Of a stretch of 64,000 nt of DNA, positions 55,069 through 64,000 are shown in pieces (the first letter of the stretch is position 1; each line of letters opens with the position of its first letter). Source of the stretch: Amoebidium appalachense. Its lineage: Eukaryota; Ichthyosporea. The position numbers and the translations under genes are program-made. The stretch is from the NCBI GenBank assembly GCA_963693365.1, contig CAVNZM010000001.1, forward strand, positions 9,796,001 to 9,860,000, given 5' to 3'. The notes beneath the pieces are model-generated. The model ran no database searches, had not been told where the DNA came from, and worked only from the letters and a program-made list of their open reading frames with translations.

Positions 55069-58012
55069 CAGAACAGCTTCTAGCACGAGACATTTACCAC
55101 AAAGTTTATGGGGGATGGTAAATGTGCCCCTGAAGTACGAGGGTCACACGAAAAAAACACAACGTTGTAGCTCGTATAGAACCCCCCTTTAAGCATAGTA
55201 TATGTACATATGTTACCTAGACATTATTGGTTTTTTCAATAACTACCCACAGAACAGCTTCTGGCACGAGACCTTTACCACAACGTTTATGGGGGGGATG
55301 GTAAATGTACCCCTGGAGTACGAGGGTCACACGAAAAAAACACAACGTTGTAGCTCGTATAGCACCCCCCTTGTAGCATAGTATATGTACATATGTTACC
55401 TAGACATTATTGGTTTTTCAATAACTACCCACAGAACAGCCTCTAGCACGAGAGATTTACCACAAAGTTTATGGGGGGGATGGTGAATGTGCCCCTGGAG
55501 TACGAAGGTCACACGAAAAAAACACAACATTGTAGCTCGAATAGAACCCCCCTTGTAGCATAGTATATGTACATGTGTTACCTAGACATTATTGGTTTTT
55601 TCAATAACTACCCACAGAACAGCTTCTAGCACGAGACCTTTACCACAAAGTTTATGGGGGGGATGGTGAATGTGCCCCTGGAGTACGAGGGTCACACGAA
55701 AAAAAAACACAACGTTGTAGCTCGTATAGCACCCCCCTTCTAGCATAGTATATGTACATATGTTACCTAGACATTATTGGTTTTTCAATAACTACCCACA
55801 GAACAGCCTCTAGCACGAGAGATTTACCACAGAGTTTATGGGGGGGATGGTGAATGTGCCCCTGGAGTACGAGGGTCACACAAAAAAAACACAACATTGT
55901 AGCTCGAATAGAACCCCCCTTGTAGCATGGTATATGTACATGTGTTACCTAGACATTATTGGTTTTTTCAATAACTACCCACAGAACAGCTTCTAGCACG
56001 AGACCTTTACCACAAAGTTTATGGGGGGGATGGTGAATGGGCCCCTGGAGTACGAGGGTCACACGAAAAAAACACAACGTTGTAGCTCGTATAGAACCCC
56101 CCTTGTAGCATAGTATAAGTACATGTGTTACCTAGACATTATTCGTTTTTTCAATAACTACCCACAGAACAGCTTCTAGCACGAGAGCTTTACCGCAAAG
56201 TTTATAGGGGGGATGGTGAATGTGCCCCTCGAGTACGAGGGTCACACGAAAAAAACACAACGTTGTAGCTCGTATAGAACCCCCCTTGTAGCATAGTATA
56301 TGTACATAGTATGTTACCTAGACATTATTGGTTTTTTCAATAACTACCCACAGAACAGCTTCTAGCACGAGAACTTTACCACAACGTTTATGGGGGGGAT
56401 GGAGAATGTGCCCCTGGAGTACGAGGGTCACACGAAAAAAACACAATGTTGTAGCTCGAATAGACCCCCCTTGTAGCATAGTATATGTCCATGTGTTACC
56501 TAGACATCATTGGGTTTTTCAATAACTACCCACAGAACAGCTTCTAGCACGAGACATTTACCACAAAGTTTATGGGGGGGATGGTGAATGTGCCCCTGGA
56601 GTACAAGGGTCACACGAAAAAAACACAACGTTGTAGCTCGTATAGAACCCCCCTTGTAGCATAGTATATGTACATATGTTACCTAGACATTATTGGTTTT
56701 TCAATAACTACCCACAGAACAGCCTCTAGCACGAGAGATTTACCACAAAGTTTATGGGGGGGATGGTGAATGTGCCCCTGGAGTACGAGGGTCACACAAA
56801 AAAAACACAACATTGTAGCTCGAATAGAACCCCCCTTGTAGCATAGCATATGTACATGTGCTACCTAGACATTATTCGTTTTTTCAATAACTACCCACAG
56901 AACAGCTTCTAGCACGAGAACTTTACCACAAAGTTTATGGGGGGGATGGTGAATGTGCCCCTGGAGTACGAGGGTCACACGAAAAAACACAACATTGTAG
57001 CTCGAATAGAACCCCCCTTGCAATTGTAGCATAGTATATGTACATGTGTTACCTAGACATTATTGGTTTTTTCAATAACTACCCACAGAACAGCTTCTAG
57101 CACGAGAACTTTACCACAACGTTTATGGGGGATATGGTGAATCTGCCCCTGGAGTACGAGGGTCACACGAAAAAAACACAACGTTGTAGCTCGTATAGAA
57201 CCCCCTTTGTAGCATAGTATATGTACATAGTATGTTACCTAGACATTATTGGTTTTTTCAATAACTACCCACAGAACAGCTTCTAGCACGAGAAATTTAC
57301 CAGAAAGTTTATGGGGGGGATGGAGAATGTGCCCCTGGAGTACGAGGGTCACACGAAAAAAACACAATGTTGTAGCTCGAATAGACCCCCCTTGTAGTAT
57401 ACATAGTATATGTCCATGTGTTACCTAGACATCATTGGTTTTTTCAATAACTACCCACAGAACGGCTTCTAGCACGAGACATTTACCACAAAGTTTATGG
57501 GGGGGATGGTGAATGGGCCCCTGGAGTACAAGGGTCACACGAAAAAAACACAACGTTGTAGCTCGTATAGAACCCCCCTTGTAGCATAGTATATGTACAT
57601 ATGTTACCTAGACATTATTGGTTTTTCAATAACTACCCACAGAACAGCCTCTAGCACGAGAGATTTACCACAAAGTTTTTGGGGGGGATGGTGAATGTGC
57701 CCCTGGAGTACGAGGGTCACACAAAAAAAACACAACATTGTAGCTCGAATAGAACCCCCCTTGTAGCATAGCATATGTACACGTGTTACCTAGACATTAT
57801 TCGTTTTTTCAATAACTACCCACAGAACAGCTTCTAGCACGAGAACTTTACCACAACGTTTATGGGGGGGATGGTGAATGTGCCCCTGGAGTACGAGGGT
57901 CACACGAAAAAAACACAACGTTGTAGCTCGTATAGAACCCCCTTTGTAGCATAGTATATGTACATAGTATGTTACCTAGACATTATTGGTTTTTTCAATA
58001 ACTACCCACATG
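55069..58012 (+). repeat. ~182-bp satellite, 16 copies, with five-unit higher-order pattern
   Basis: Units start at AGAACAGC near 55069, 55250, 55433, 55616, 55799, 55982, 56166, 56350, 56534, 56715, 56897, 57087, 57276, 57460, 57641 and 57824. Each contains CACGAGA, GTTTATGGGGG, GAGTACGAGGGTCACAC, TTGTAGCTCG and TACCTAGACATTATTGG. Copies 8-9-10 and 13-14-15 share private variants (GGAGAATG with TAGACCCCCC; GAGTACAAGGG; GCCTCTAGCACGAGAGATTT), about 926 bp apart. The array ends abruptly at AACTACCCACATGCGG. Confidence 0.93.
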
Positions 58013-58123
58013 CGGCATGTGTTACTTTCACGTTATTGGTTTCCTAGCACGGGATATTCAGCACACAGTTGGGGATGTGGGGGCAGTGTACACCTCAATA
58101 TTGGTAAGGTGGTGGTGGGTGGG

Positions 58124-58161
<38 letters not shown>

Positions 58162-58635
58162 CCACACAACCGAAACTGTCGGTGTTACAAGTGGTTCGGT
58201 CTTAGGAAGTTAGAACGGTGATTTTTTTTATTAATAGCGGGAAACAATATTATCCCCATTGCATATGGGGGGAACGAGGAGGGGGGGGGGGGGGGGGGGG
58301 GGGAGGGGGTTTCACAACGAATTCTTTCGACTGTGCATAATTAATGTATATTGCACATGTAGCCTGAAAGATTAAAGTGAATGTGTGTATGTATATGGGC
58401 GAGTATATTTGTGTATGCAATACATGTACAATGTTTTCGTCTTTGTAGGTGGGTGGGTGGGGTGGGTGGGGGGGGGGGGGGGGGGGGGGGTGCGGGGGGG
58501 GGAAGAGGGAGGGGGGAGGGGGCATCATGATCAGGGATAACAGGGTGTGTGCGTGTGTGCGCTTGTGTGTGCATGTGCTGTGTGTGTTGTGTAGGTGTGC
58601 GCCTGTGTGTGTGTGCGTGCCTGTGTGTGCGCGCC

Positions 58636-58667
<32 letters not shown>

Positions 58668-58697
58668 GTGCATGTGTGAGTGTGTGTGCGTGCGCGC

Positions 58698-58728
<31 letters not shown>

Positions 58729-58740
58729 TGTGTGTGTGAT
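58013..58740. other. G-runs, GT and CG microsatellites
   Basis: G-runs at about 58128-58159 and 58280-58302, another near 58469-58490, then GT-rich sequence with a pure (CG)n of about 20 bases at 58693-58712 that could adopt Z-DNA. No gene seen. Confidence 0.7.
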
Positions 58741-59640
58741 TTCAAAGAAGTCGAAAGCGCCAGTGACACCCATGTTGGAAAAAAGACAAGCAAGCACGCT
58801 AAGAAGGACAGCAAGAAGTAACAGAAACCCTTTCATGCCGAAAAAATGGTCAAGAACAAAGAAGTGGAGGACACGTAACTATAGTCTGATAGTTGTGACT
58901 AAGGCACGGCCATCTAGAAACACCAGATGGCCGTGGACTAAGGGCACTAAGGGTAGCGCTAAGGGCACCAAGCCGGATGCACGCGCGCGCGCGAGCCGAA
59001 ATCTATTTTTATCTTTTTCCTAATCAGGCGCGGCGAATAGTGATTGGCTAAATCCCAATCCGGTTTGCAATTTTTTCTCCATTTAAGCCTGTACGCACGT
59101 TGTTTGCTCCATTTCTCTTCCCCCTTCCCGCAGGTCCGCAGGTCCTTTCCCGCAGGTCGCCTGGTCACAGATCCCCTACGCAGATCCCGTGCTGATTGTT
59201 TTGGACCATGCTGCCCTTTGAAGGTTAGTTTTGTGTTGCCTGCTTTTGTGCATATGGCGTTTGTCTGTCTGGTCTGTGTCCGTCCTGTATTATGTCTGTG
59301 TCTGTGTCTGTGTGTGTGTGTGTGTGTGTATGTGTGTGTGTGTGCGTGCGTGTGCGTGTGTCTGCTGGCTGCAGATGCACGTTGCCTTTCACGTTCATGA
59401 ACCAGCGACTGTGGGCACTACTTTTGCTGTTAGCACTATAGCTATCATCCCCTCCACCGATTGTTCAAGCTATTTTCTGCTTCTCTAGACTTCATAAGTT
59501 CTGGTCCGGGTTTCCGTCCTTACTATGTTTGAGGTTGGTTCTGTCGACTCTTTTTTTGCCACTCTCAGTCAGCCCCCTCAGTCCCCCCCTCCCCCCCACT
59601 TCTCGCAAGTAGGATGAGCTAATTCTTAGCTCGAGTTCCT
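58741..59640. other. Insertion interior with a short basic ORF and a hairpin
   Basis: Two plus-strand frames are open and Lys/Arg-rich near 58740-59023, but neither has a supported start or splice edge. A perfect 11-bp inverted repeat (CACGGCCATCT at 58905-58915, AGATGGCCGTG at 58925-58935) with a 9-base loop lies inside. TG-rich sequence occupies 59290-59360. Confidence 0.4.
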
Positions 59641-59758
59641 TTACAGGTTTTGGCAAGGTTGGCCCATGAAGTCATCAGCAGCTATAAGGCTACGTTATCA
59701 TCTAGAGGTGGGTACCGGCTCTTTGTCCTATGGCTGCTGTTGTTTCCGTTTTTCGTTT

Positions 59759-60285
59759 CATAGGTGGGTACCGGCTCTTAAAGTTTGTCCTGTTAAGGTA
59801 AATAAAGTATGGAGGCAAGACCCTGTGGGTCTGGGGCTCTTTGTCCTATGGCTGCTGTTGTTTCCGTGTTTCGTTTCTGTGTTGCTCTTATAGCACATGA
59901 ATGATCATGTGCATGTTTAGCACCCATAGGTGGGTACCGGCTCTTTGTCCTGTTAAAGTAAATAAAGTATGGAGGCAAGACCCTGTGGGTCTGGGGCTCT
60001 TTGTCCTATGGCTGCTGTTGTTTCCGTGTTTCGTTTCTGTGTTGCTCTTATAGCACATGAATGATCATGTGCATGTTTAGCACCCATAGGTGGGTACCGG
60101 CTCTTTGTCCTGTTAAAGTAAATAAAGTATGGAGGCAAGACCCTGTGGGTCTGGCACCTCGTCGTCGTCATCGATCGTCAAAGGTTCATGTGGGGTGGGT
60201 GGTGGTCCCCTGGGCCAGGAAAAGACCCTGTGGGTCTGGCACCTCATCGTCGTCATCGATAGTCAAAGGTTCATGTGGGGGGGGG
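59759..60285 (+). repeat. ~165-bp and ~84-bp tandem repeats
   Basis: GGTGGGTACCGGCTCTT opens units near 59762, 59930 and 60089. The units share GTATGGAGGCAAGACCC, ATGGCTGCTGTTGTTTCC and GAATGATCATGTGCATG. The third runs into a different pair of units built on GACCCTGTGGGTCTGGCACC and CGTCGTCATCGAT (near 60138 and 60224). Confidence 0.88.
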
Positions 60286-60360
60286 GGGGGGGGGGGCTCG
60301 TCGGAGGAGGGAGGTGGGGGTTTAAGATATCATCACGACAACCTCCAGCCATCCAACAGA

Positions 60361-61217
60361 TGACTTTAAGGATGACGACGGTCTTTTTAGTGTGACTTTT
60401 AGAACATCCTGAAAGATGGCTTTAAAATTGCATCAAGAAATCTTCCGGTGCTCTTACCAGAACTATGAATATATAATTATTCTATCTATGGGAGCGACCT
60501 TATATAACGTTAGGCCGTCTAAAGTGTATATTAATTGTGTCTTTTCCTCAATTAATGATAAATCTATATTATGACGTAAATACGTCTAACGCATATCTTG
60601 TTTGTGTCACTATGTACCAATAAAAATATCCCTAGCCTATCGGTGAGTTGCTTTTAGTACGTCCTAAAGTCGACTATTCGTGTTAGACTGAAATAAAATA
60701 TTACATAACTACATCGTAAGGATACATTTAGGTTAACCACAACACATCTCTAATATATCTCTGCAAATTCTTCAAGAGGTGTTAAGTATGCCATATATGT
60801 TCGTCTGAACTACATAAAGTAGTATTAAAGATGGATATTGGTGATCGCAAAGCGCTCTTGTAGACGGTTGATTGATAGCTTACAGATATGCTGGGGATAT
60901 CTTTTTTAGTAAATGTTCATAAATATTGTCTTTTTAAAGATTCGTTTAAGACATAACAAAGACGGCTCTAAGATATGCTTGGGGGAGGAAACAGATGGAA
61001 CACGGGATAGGGTTTCGCCGGGTTACAGATATGCTAAGGACGTACTTACAGAGATGTCTTTAATATCGCCTGCTAAAGCCGGATGGGTTAGGGATAGCTT
61101 GGAGTCATCTCTAACTAATAACGGTTACAAAGGGTATGGTTCAGGATGGGTTCCGGGTTTAGGATGTCCCAGACGGGTTTGAGACGGGAAAAAGATGCCG
61201 GGAGATGTTTGCTGATG
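60361..61217 (+). repeat. Right subterminal repeat region of the insertion
   Basis: AT-rich non-coding DNA with many GACGTCCTA, AAGACGG, GGATGTCCC and CGTCTAA-type words, the same vocabulary as the left 1 kb. It ends at the terminal TTTGCTGATG. Confidence 0.7.
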
Positions 61218-63271
61218 ATCACCTGTAGGCTTACACGTTTGTCTGCACGTAGTGTGAACAGATGATATGCGATCTCAAGGCCGTCCAATCGTTTCAGCCG
61301 GCGGGGTTCGGTGGGGGGAGACATCTCTGCGTATGTATTAAAGTGTTCTTCCTGTAGGCCTGGGACACTGCACCGCAAACCATCGTAAATAGCATGGGGC
61401 GGAATGATTACGTTTTCAACACAGCAGACAGAATACTTGTATGTGGGTGGGGGCGGGGCGGGAGACGGAGGGGGCGGGGGCGGGGGCGGGGGGGGAGAGG
61501 CAGGATCGAAGACAGGAGGGTGGGTGGTGGGGTGGGTGGTGTGTGTGTGCGCTGTGTGTGTGTGGTTCAAGTTGGTGTGCGTTTGTGTGGTGGTGGGCGG
61601 TACAGCAGAAGCAACAACAGGTGGTGGTGCATTTTGCTTAAGTATAGCTTGCACATGTGGGAGAGATTGCAAGTCGGGAAATGGTGGTGGTGGTTCAGGG
61701 TCAGACAGCGTTAGTGGCATACCACTGTTTGCAACAGGTATCCAGGCGCTTCGTGAGTCTTTATCTCTAGCATATGTAAACCCAGTTACATAGCCAACAA
61801 CAGTGTCTCGTACATGCGCCTCAGCTTGCGTACTACTACCAAGCTCCATTACATCTTGCAACACAACATTTTCGCTCCGTGTGGTATGCACAGGAGGGGG
61901 TGGCACATCAGCCAGATATGGTACATTAGTAATCAAAGTGTCTCGGCGTCCAGTAAGCAGTGTCGGTGTAGGCAGTTGGGTGCGGGTGGCAGTAGGCGGA
62001 ATCGGTGCAGGCAAATGGTTGCAGTAGCCAGTTGGAGGAATCGGTGCAGGCAGGGGTTCTCGGTTTTCTTGTGCAGGCAGACACGGTTGGGGGGCGGGGG
62101 CCGGTGGGCACTCAGAAGTAGTTGGCGCGGCGGGGTGGGGCAGGGGCTGGCGGGAAAGTGAAGCAATCGTGTAAGTAGTCTGCTGGCATGTTTCTGTGCG
62201 TGTGGTAACACATGCTGGGGGAACAAAGTTGGGGGCAGGCACACGATCGACTTGGCATGCTATTTCTGACCAGCCTAGAGATGCATTCCCGATCATGAGT
62301 GTACGAAAGTCAAGCAGAGCAGTGTGGATGCCAGCGGCTAACAGAGTGCCCCAATAGTCAGTGCCAATAATGAGGGGGAGGGGGCTTTCTCGAGCAATGT
62401 AAATGCGCATTTTGCGTGTGATATGGCCAACAGTGAGTGTTGTGTGCACATAGCCCAAGAAATCCACAGACGTGCTGTTGACAGCTTGTGCGCGCTCATT
62501 AGGGCAAGGGTACAGGGGGAGTTTGCGTTTGTGCGTTTGTTCATGTGCATTGCTCAGTGCTTCGTACACAGACTGGTCAGCGAGTGTGATGTACGAACCG
62601 CTATCTGCACATGCAGTGTAGGGCAAACTATGTACTTTCACAGGCAGATGAAGGGCTTGCACAACTTCGTGTGAGGGGGGGCGTTCGCGTGTGGTGGCAA
62701 CAACACGACGGAAACCAAGGGGGTAGTGTGGCTTGGGGGTGGGGTCGGTGGTGGGAGGGGGCAGGACAGTGGGAGGGGCAGAAGCATTGCGTGGGGCAGG
62801 AGCAGAGTGGGGACGTTTTCGGGGTGGGGTGGTTGGGCGTGGGTGTTTAGCAATCCATCTGCCATTTCGGTATCTGTCTTCGGCATCCAGAGAGGGGGAA
62901 TAGATGACAGGGGGTGGGGGATTGGTAGCGTGCTTGTGTGTGGAGGGGTGGTTGGTATCCATAGTCCCAGTAAGTGCACCACGAAAGCTCAAGCCTATAC
63001 GCAGTGTGTGTACAGCATCAATGCGCCGGTCATTTAAGTTTGGGTCTGTGGGGAGGGGGTGGGGAAACTCACGGTAGGCGCGTCCAGCGGCACGGGGGGC
63101 ATCACCACGGCCATCGCGAGGGTTTCCACGACCGTCACGTGAGCGGATCATGTCAATCGCGCGCAGGCAGTCGGCAACGGCAGCGTCCGGGCCACGCATG
63201 AATGTGTCCAGGTGGACGTGAACATAATCATTTTTCATCTTGCGATCCTCCGTCTCAGCCATCTCCCTCAT
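61115..63271 (-). CDS. Gypsy protease region (5' part of Pol)
   Basis: The frame starts at an ATG that overlaps the Gag stop codon (ATGA at 63271-63268), so it could be reached by re-initiation or frameshift. A retroviral-type aspartic protease is visible: catalytic ADSGS at 222-226, and the LIIGTDYW strand at 300-307. A Pro-rich linker and HAIYDGLRCSVPGLQ follow. The last 34 or so codons (61217-61115) come from the inserted element, not from gypsy. The first 200 residues are Arg/Pro/Asp-rich. No CCHC zinc knuckle is seen. The enzyme would process Gag and Pol. Confidence 0.85.
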   Translation of the reverse strand: MREMAETEDRKMKNDYVHVHLDTFMRGPDAAVADCLRAIDMIRSRDGRGNPRDGRGDAPRAAGRAYREFPHPLPTDPNLNDRRIDAVHTLRIGLSFRGALTGTMDTNHPSTHKHATNPPPPVIYSPSLDAEDRYRNGRWIAKHPRPTTPPRKRPHSAPAPRNASAPPTVLPPPTTDPTPKPHYPLGFRRVVATTRERPPSHEVVQALHLPVKVHSLPYTACADSGSYITLADQSVYEALSNAHEQTHKRKLPLYPCPNERAQAVNSTSVDFLGYVHTTLTVGHITRKMRIYIARESPLPLIIGTDYWGTLLAAGIHTALLDFRTLMIGNASLGWSEIACQVDRVPAPNFVPPACVTTRTETCQQTTYTIASLSRQPLPHPAAPTTSECPPAPAPQPCLPAQENREPLPAPIPPTGYCNHLPAPIPPTATRTQLPTPTLLTGRRDTLITNVPYLADVPPPPVHTTRSENVVLQDVMELGSSTQAEAHVRDTVVGYVTGFTYARDKDSRSAWIPVANSGMPLTLSDPEPPPPFPDLQSLPHVQAILKQNAPPPVVASAVPPTTTQTHTNLNHTHTAHTHTTHPTTHPPVFDPASPPPPPPPPPPSPAPPPPTYKYSVCCVENVIIPPHAIYDGLRCSVPGLQEEHFNTYAEMSPPTEPRRLKRLDGLEIAYHLFTLRADKRVSLQVIISKHLPASFSRLKPVWDILNPEPILNHTLCNRY

Positions 63272-64000
63272 GAAGGGGCAGCCATAGAAGGAGAGGGAGT
63301 GGGGGCGGTTGGCAATGGTGCCGTCGTTGTTGAGCCAGCGGCCAGTACAGTCTCGAGCGCCAAACGGGCAGTTGGAGCCGTCACGCGGAGGGGGGGTAGG
63401 CGGGGGCGTTGGGGCTCAGCCGCAAAATAATCACGGCGGCCGTTGTCGTCGTTGCGTTGGGGCTCTTCAGCGAAATGCACACGGCGGTCGTTGGGTCGCA
63501 TGGGGCCACCAGCAGGGGGGCGCATATCGCTGGGCTCGGGGGCAGGGGCGGAGGCGGGGGCGCGCTGAACCGGAGCAATGGTGCGGCCACCCTGCCCAGC
63601 CGGGGCGTACATGGGGGCGGCCTGGCACACATCTGTGCAGCGGTTGAGGAACGCAATCTTGTCGCGGATGGTCAGCGGCACATTGGGGTGGCGTTCACGG
63701 TGCGCGACCTCAAAATCGTTGAGCTTGCTCAGCGCAGTCGGGCAGTTGCGCCGAATCTCACCCAGCAGGTAGCCGTAGGCCTCGTGTGGGTCAACACCTT
63801 GCTTCTGCCCGTACGTGGTGTGCCAGCGCTCGATCTCCTTGTTCAGCGCACGGCCGGCCTCGAGTTGGAACTCGGTGAACGAATTCATGTCGTGGGGGCG
63901 GAGGTGCACGTTTTCGCAGCGCAGCAGTGCCTCGGCGAACGACATGTTTTGGTCTGCCATAACCTCGTTAAGCGCACGCTCGTAGATCTGGTGTTGCAGC
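63268..64000 (-). CDS. Gypsy Gag, 5' end outside window
   Basis: The frame is open through the right edge and ends at 63268. Residues after the Met at 63960 include EFQLEAGRALNKEIERWHTTYG, GYLLGEIRRNCP and a helical capsid-like stretch, then an Ala/Pro/Arg-rich tail. No CCHC nucleic-acid-binding knuckle occurs; Arg-rich stretches (RPNDRRVHF, NGRRDYF) may replace it. The stop codon overlaps the ATG of the protease frame. Confidence 0.75.
   Translation of the reverse strand, partial: LQHQIYERALNEVMADQNMSFAEALLRCENVHLRPHDMNSFTEFQLEAGRALNKEIERWHTTYGQKQGVDPHEAYGYLLGEIRRNCPTALSKLNDFEVAHRERHPNVPLTIRDKIAFLNRCTDVCQAAPMYAPAGQGGRTIAPVQRAPASAPAPEPSDMRPPAGGPMRPNDRRVHFAEEPQRNDDNGRRDYFAAEPQRPRLPPLRVTAPTARLALETVLAAGSTTTAPLPTAPTPSPSMAAPS

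Larger units (their letters stand above)
47603..61217. mobile_element. 13.6-kb insertion with 10-bp TIRs, unclassified DNA transposon-like unit
   Basis: The left end is CATCAGCAAA (47603-47612) and the right end is its perfect inverse, TTTGCTGATG (61208-61217). Both sides are flanked by AT, consistent with a 2-bp duplication. Taking the insert away leaves the flanking gypsy Pol codons in the same phase, so the boundaries are well fixed. About 1 kb at each end is filled with short GGAYGT/AAGACGTC-like words. Inside are a LINE, an unassigned minus-strand ORF, simple repeats, a minisatellite and a 182-bp satellite. The ends do not match the CACTA termini I know, and no transposase was recognised, so it is probably non-autonomous. 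Confidence 0.8.
42767..64000 (-). mobile_element. Ty3/gypsy LTR retrotransposon, 5' end outside window, split by a DNA insertion
   Basis: From right to left on the minus strand the order is Gag, protease, RT, RNase H, integrase, 3' LTR, the Ty3/gypsy order (integrase after RNase H). Without the 13.6-kb insertion about 7.6 kb of element is visible, and the 5' LTR and primer-binding site are missing. The catalytic motifs of protease, RT, RNase H and integrase are all present. Three frame discontinuities are seen: the natural-looking ATGA Gag/Pol overlap, and two single-base shifts at homopolymers. Confidence 0.9.

Noticed and set aside
54020-55192. Long plus-strand frame rich in His and Thr
   Set aside because: It is translation of CA repeats and satellite DNA; similar His/Thr, Val/Cys, Pro or Gly frames throughout the window have the same cause.
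55069-58012. CRISPR-like regular array
   Set aside because: The whole 182-bp unit is repeated with no unique spacers, in eukaryotic DNA; it is a satellite.
58741-59023. Lys/Arg-rich plus-strand frames inside the insertion
   Set aside because: Two competing frames look equally plausible, without start or splice evidence; composition alone explains the basic residues.

Overview
This is eukaryotic nuclear DNA, probably from a unicellular or early-branching lineage. The genes have GT-AG introns and there is no operon structure. A beta-TrCP type F-box/WD40 protein, a TFIIIC subunit and a mitochondrial ribosomal protein are present. Introns and spacers are extraordinarily rich in long poly-C/poly-G and CA/GT tracts. 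The species cannot be named from the sequence; an opisthokont-like protist is only a guess. All exon boundaries are my own models, based on splice motifs, reading phase and recognisable protein families.

Layout. 1-3083: no gene seen. 3084-4490 (+): intronless multi-pass membrane protein, family not recognised. 4491-7686: low-complexity spacer. 7687-16967 (+): ten-exon beta-TrCP orthologue (substrate receptor of an SCF ubiquitin ligase) whose introns hold microsatellites, a MITE-like element, a copy of a dispersed repeat and broken copies of the gene's own exons. 19514-21314 (-): three-exon single-pass membrane protein, with possible further 5' exons near 22.7-24.1 kb. 24173-26748 (+): four-exon GTF3C6/TFIIIC35-like subunit. 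26845-29497: near-perfect 453-bp tandem array. 30985-31215 (-): decayed gypsy fragment. 35349-39575 (+): three-exon mitochondrial bL31 protein with a presequence exon. 41089-41888 (-): decayed LINE 3' fragment.

From 42767 to the right edge lies one Ty3/gypsy retrotransposon on the minus strand: 3' LTR, integrase, RT-RNase H, protease, and Gag running off the window. It is split by a 13,615-bp insertion (47603-61217) with perfect 10-bp terminal inverted repeats and a 2-bp AT duplication. The gypsy reading frame is in phase on both sides of the insertion, so the insertion is the younger event. The inserted segment has about 1 kb of subterminal short repeats at each end. It carries an endonuclease/RT LINE, an unassigned protein-like ORF, a CA-rich minisatellite and a 16-copy ~182-bp satellite with a five-unit higher-order pattern. 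It is the most unusual object in the window, and I recognise no transposase in it.

The host genes do not form a pathway. They are housekeeping functions (protein turnover, RNA polymerase III transcription, mitochondrial translation) separated by repeat-swollen DNA. Several show the same process: short local duplications around exon edges that leave exon debris in introns, and 3' splice sites supplied directly by CA microsatellites.
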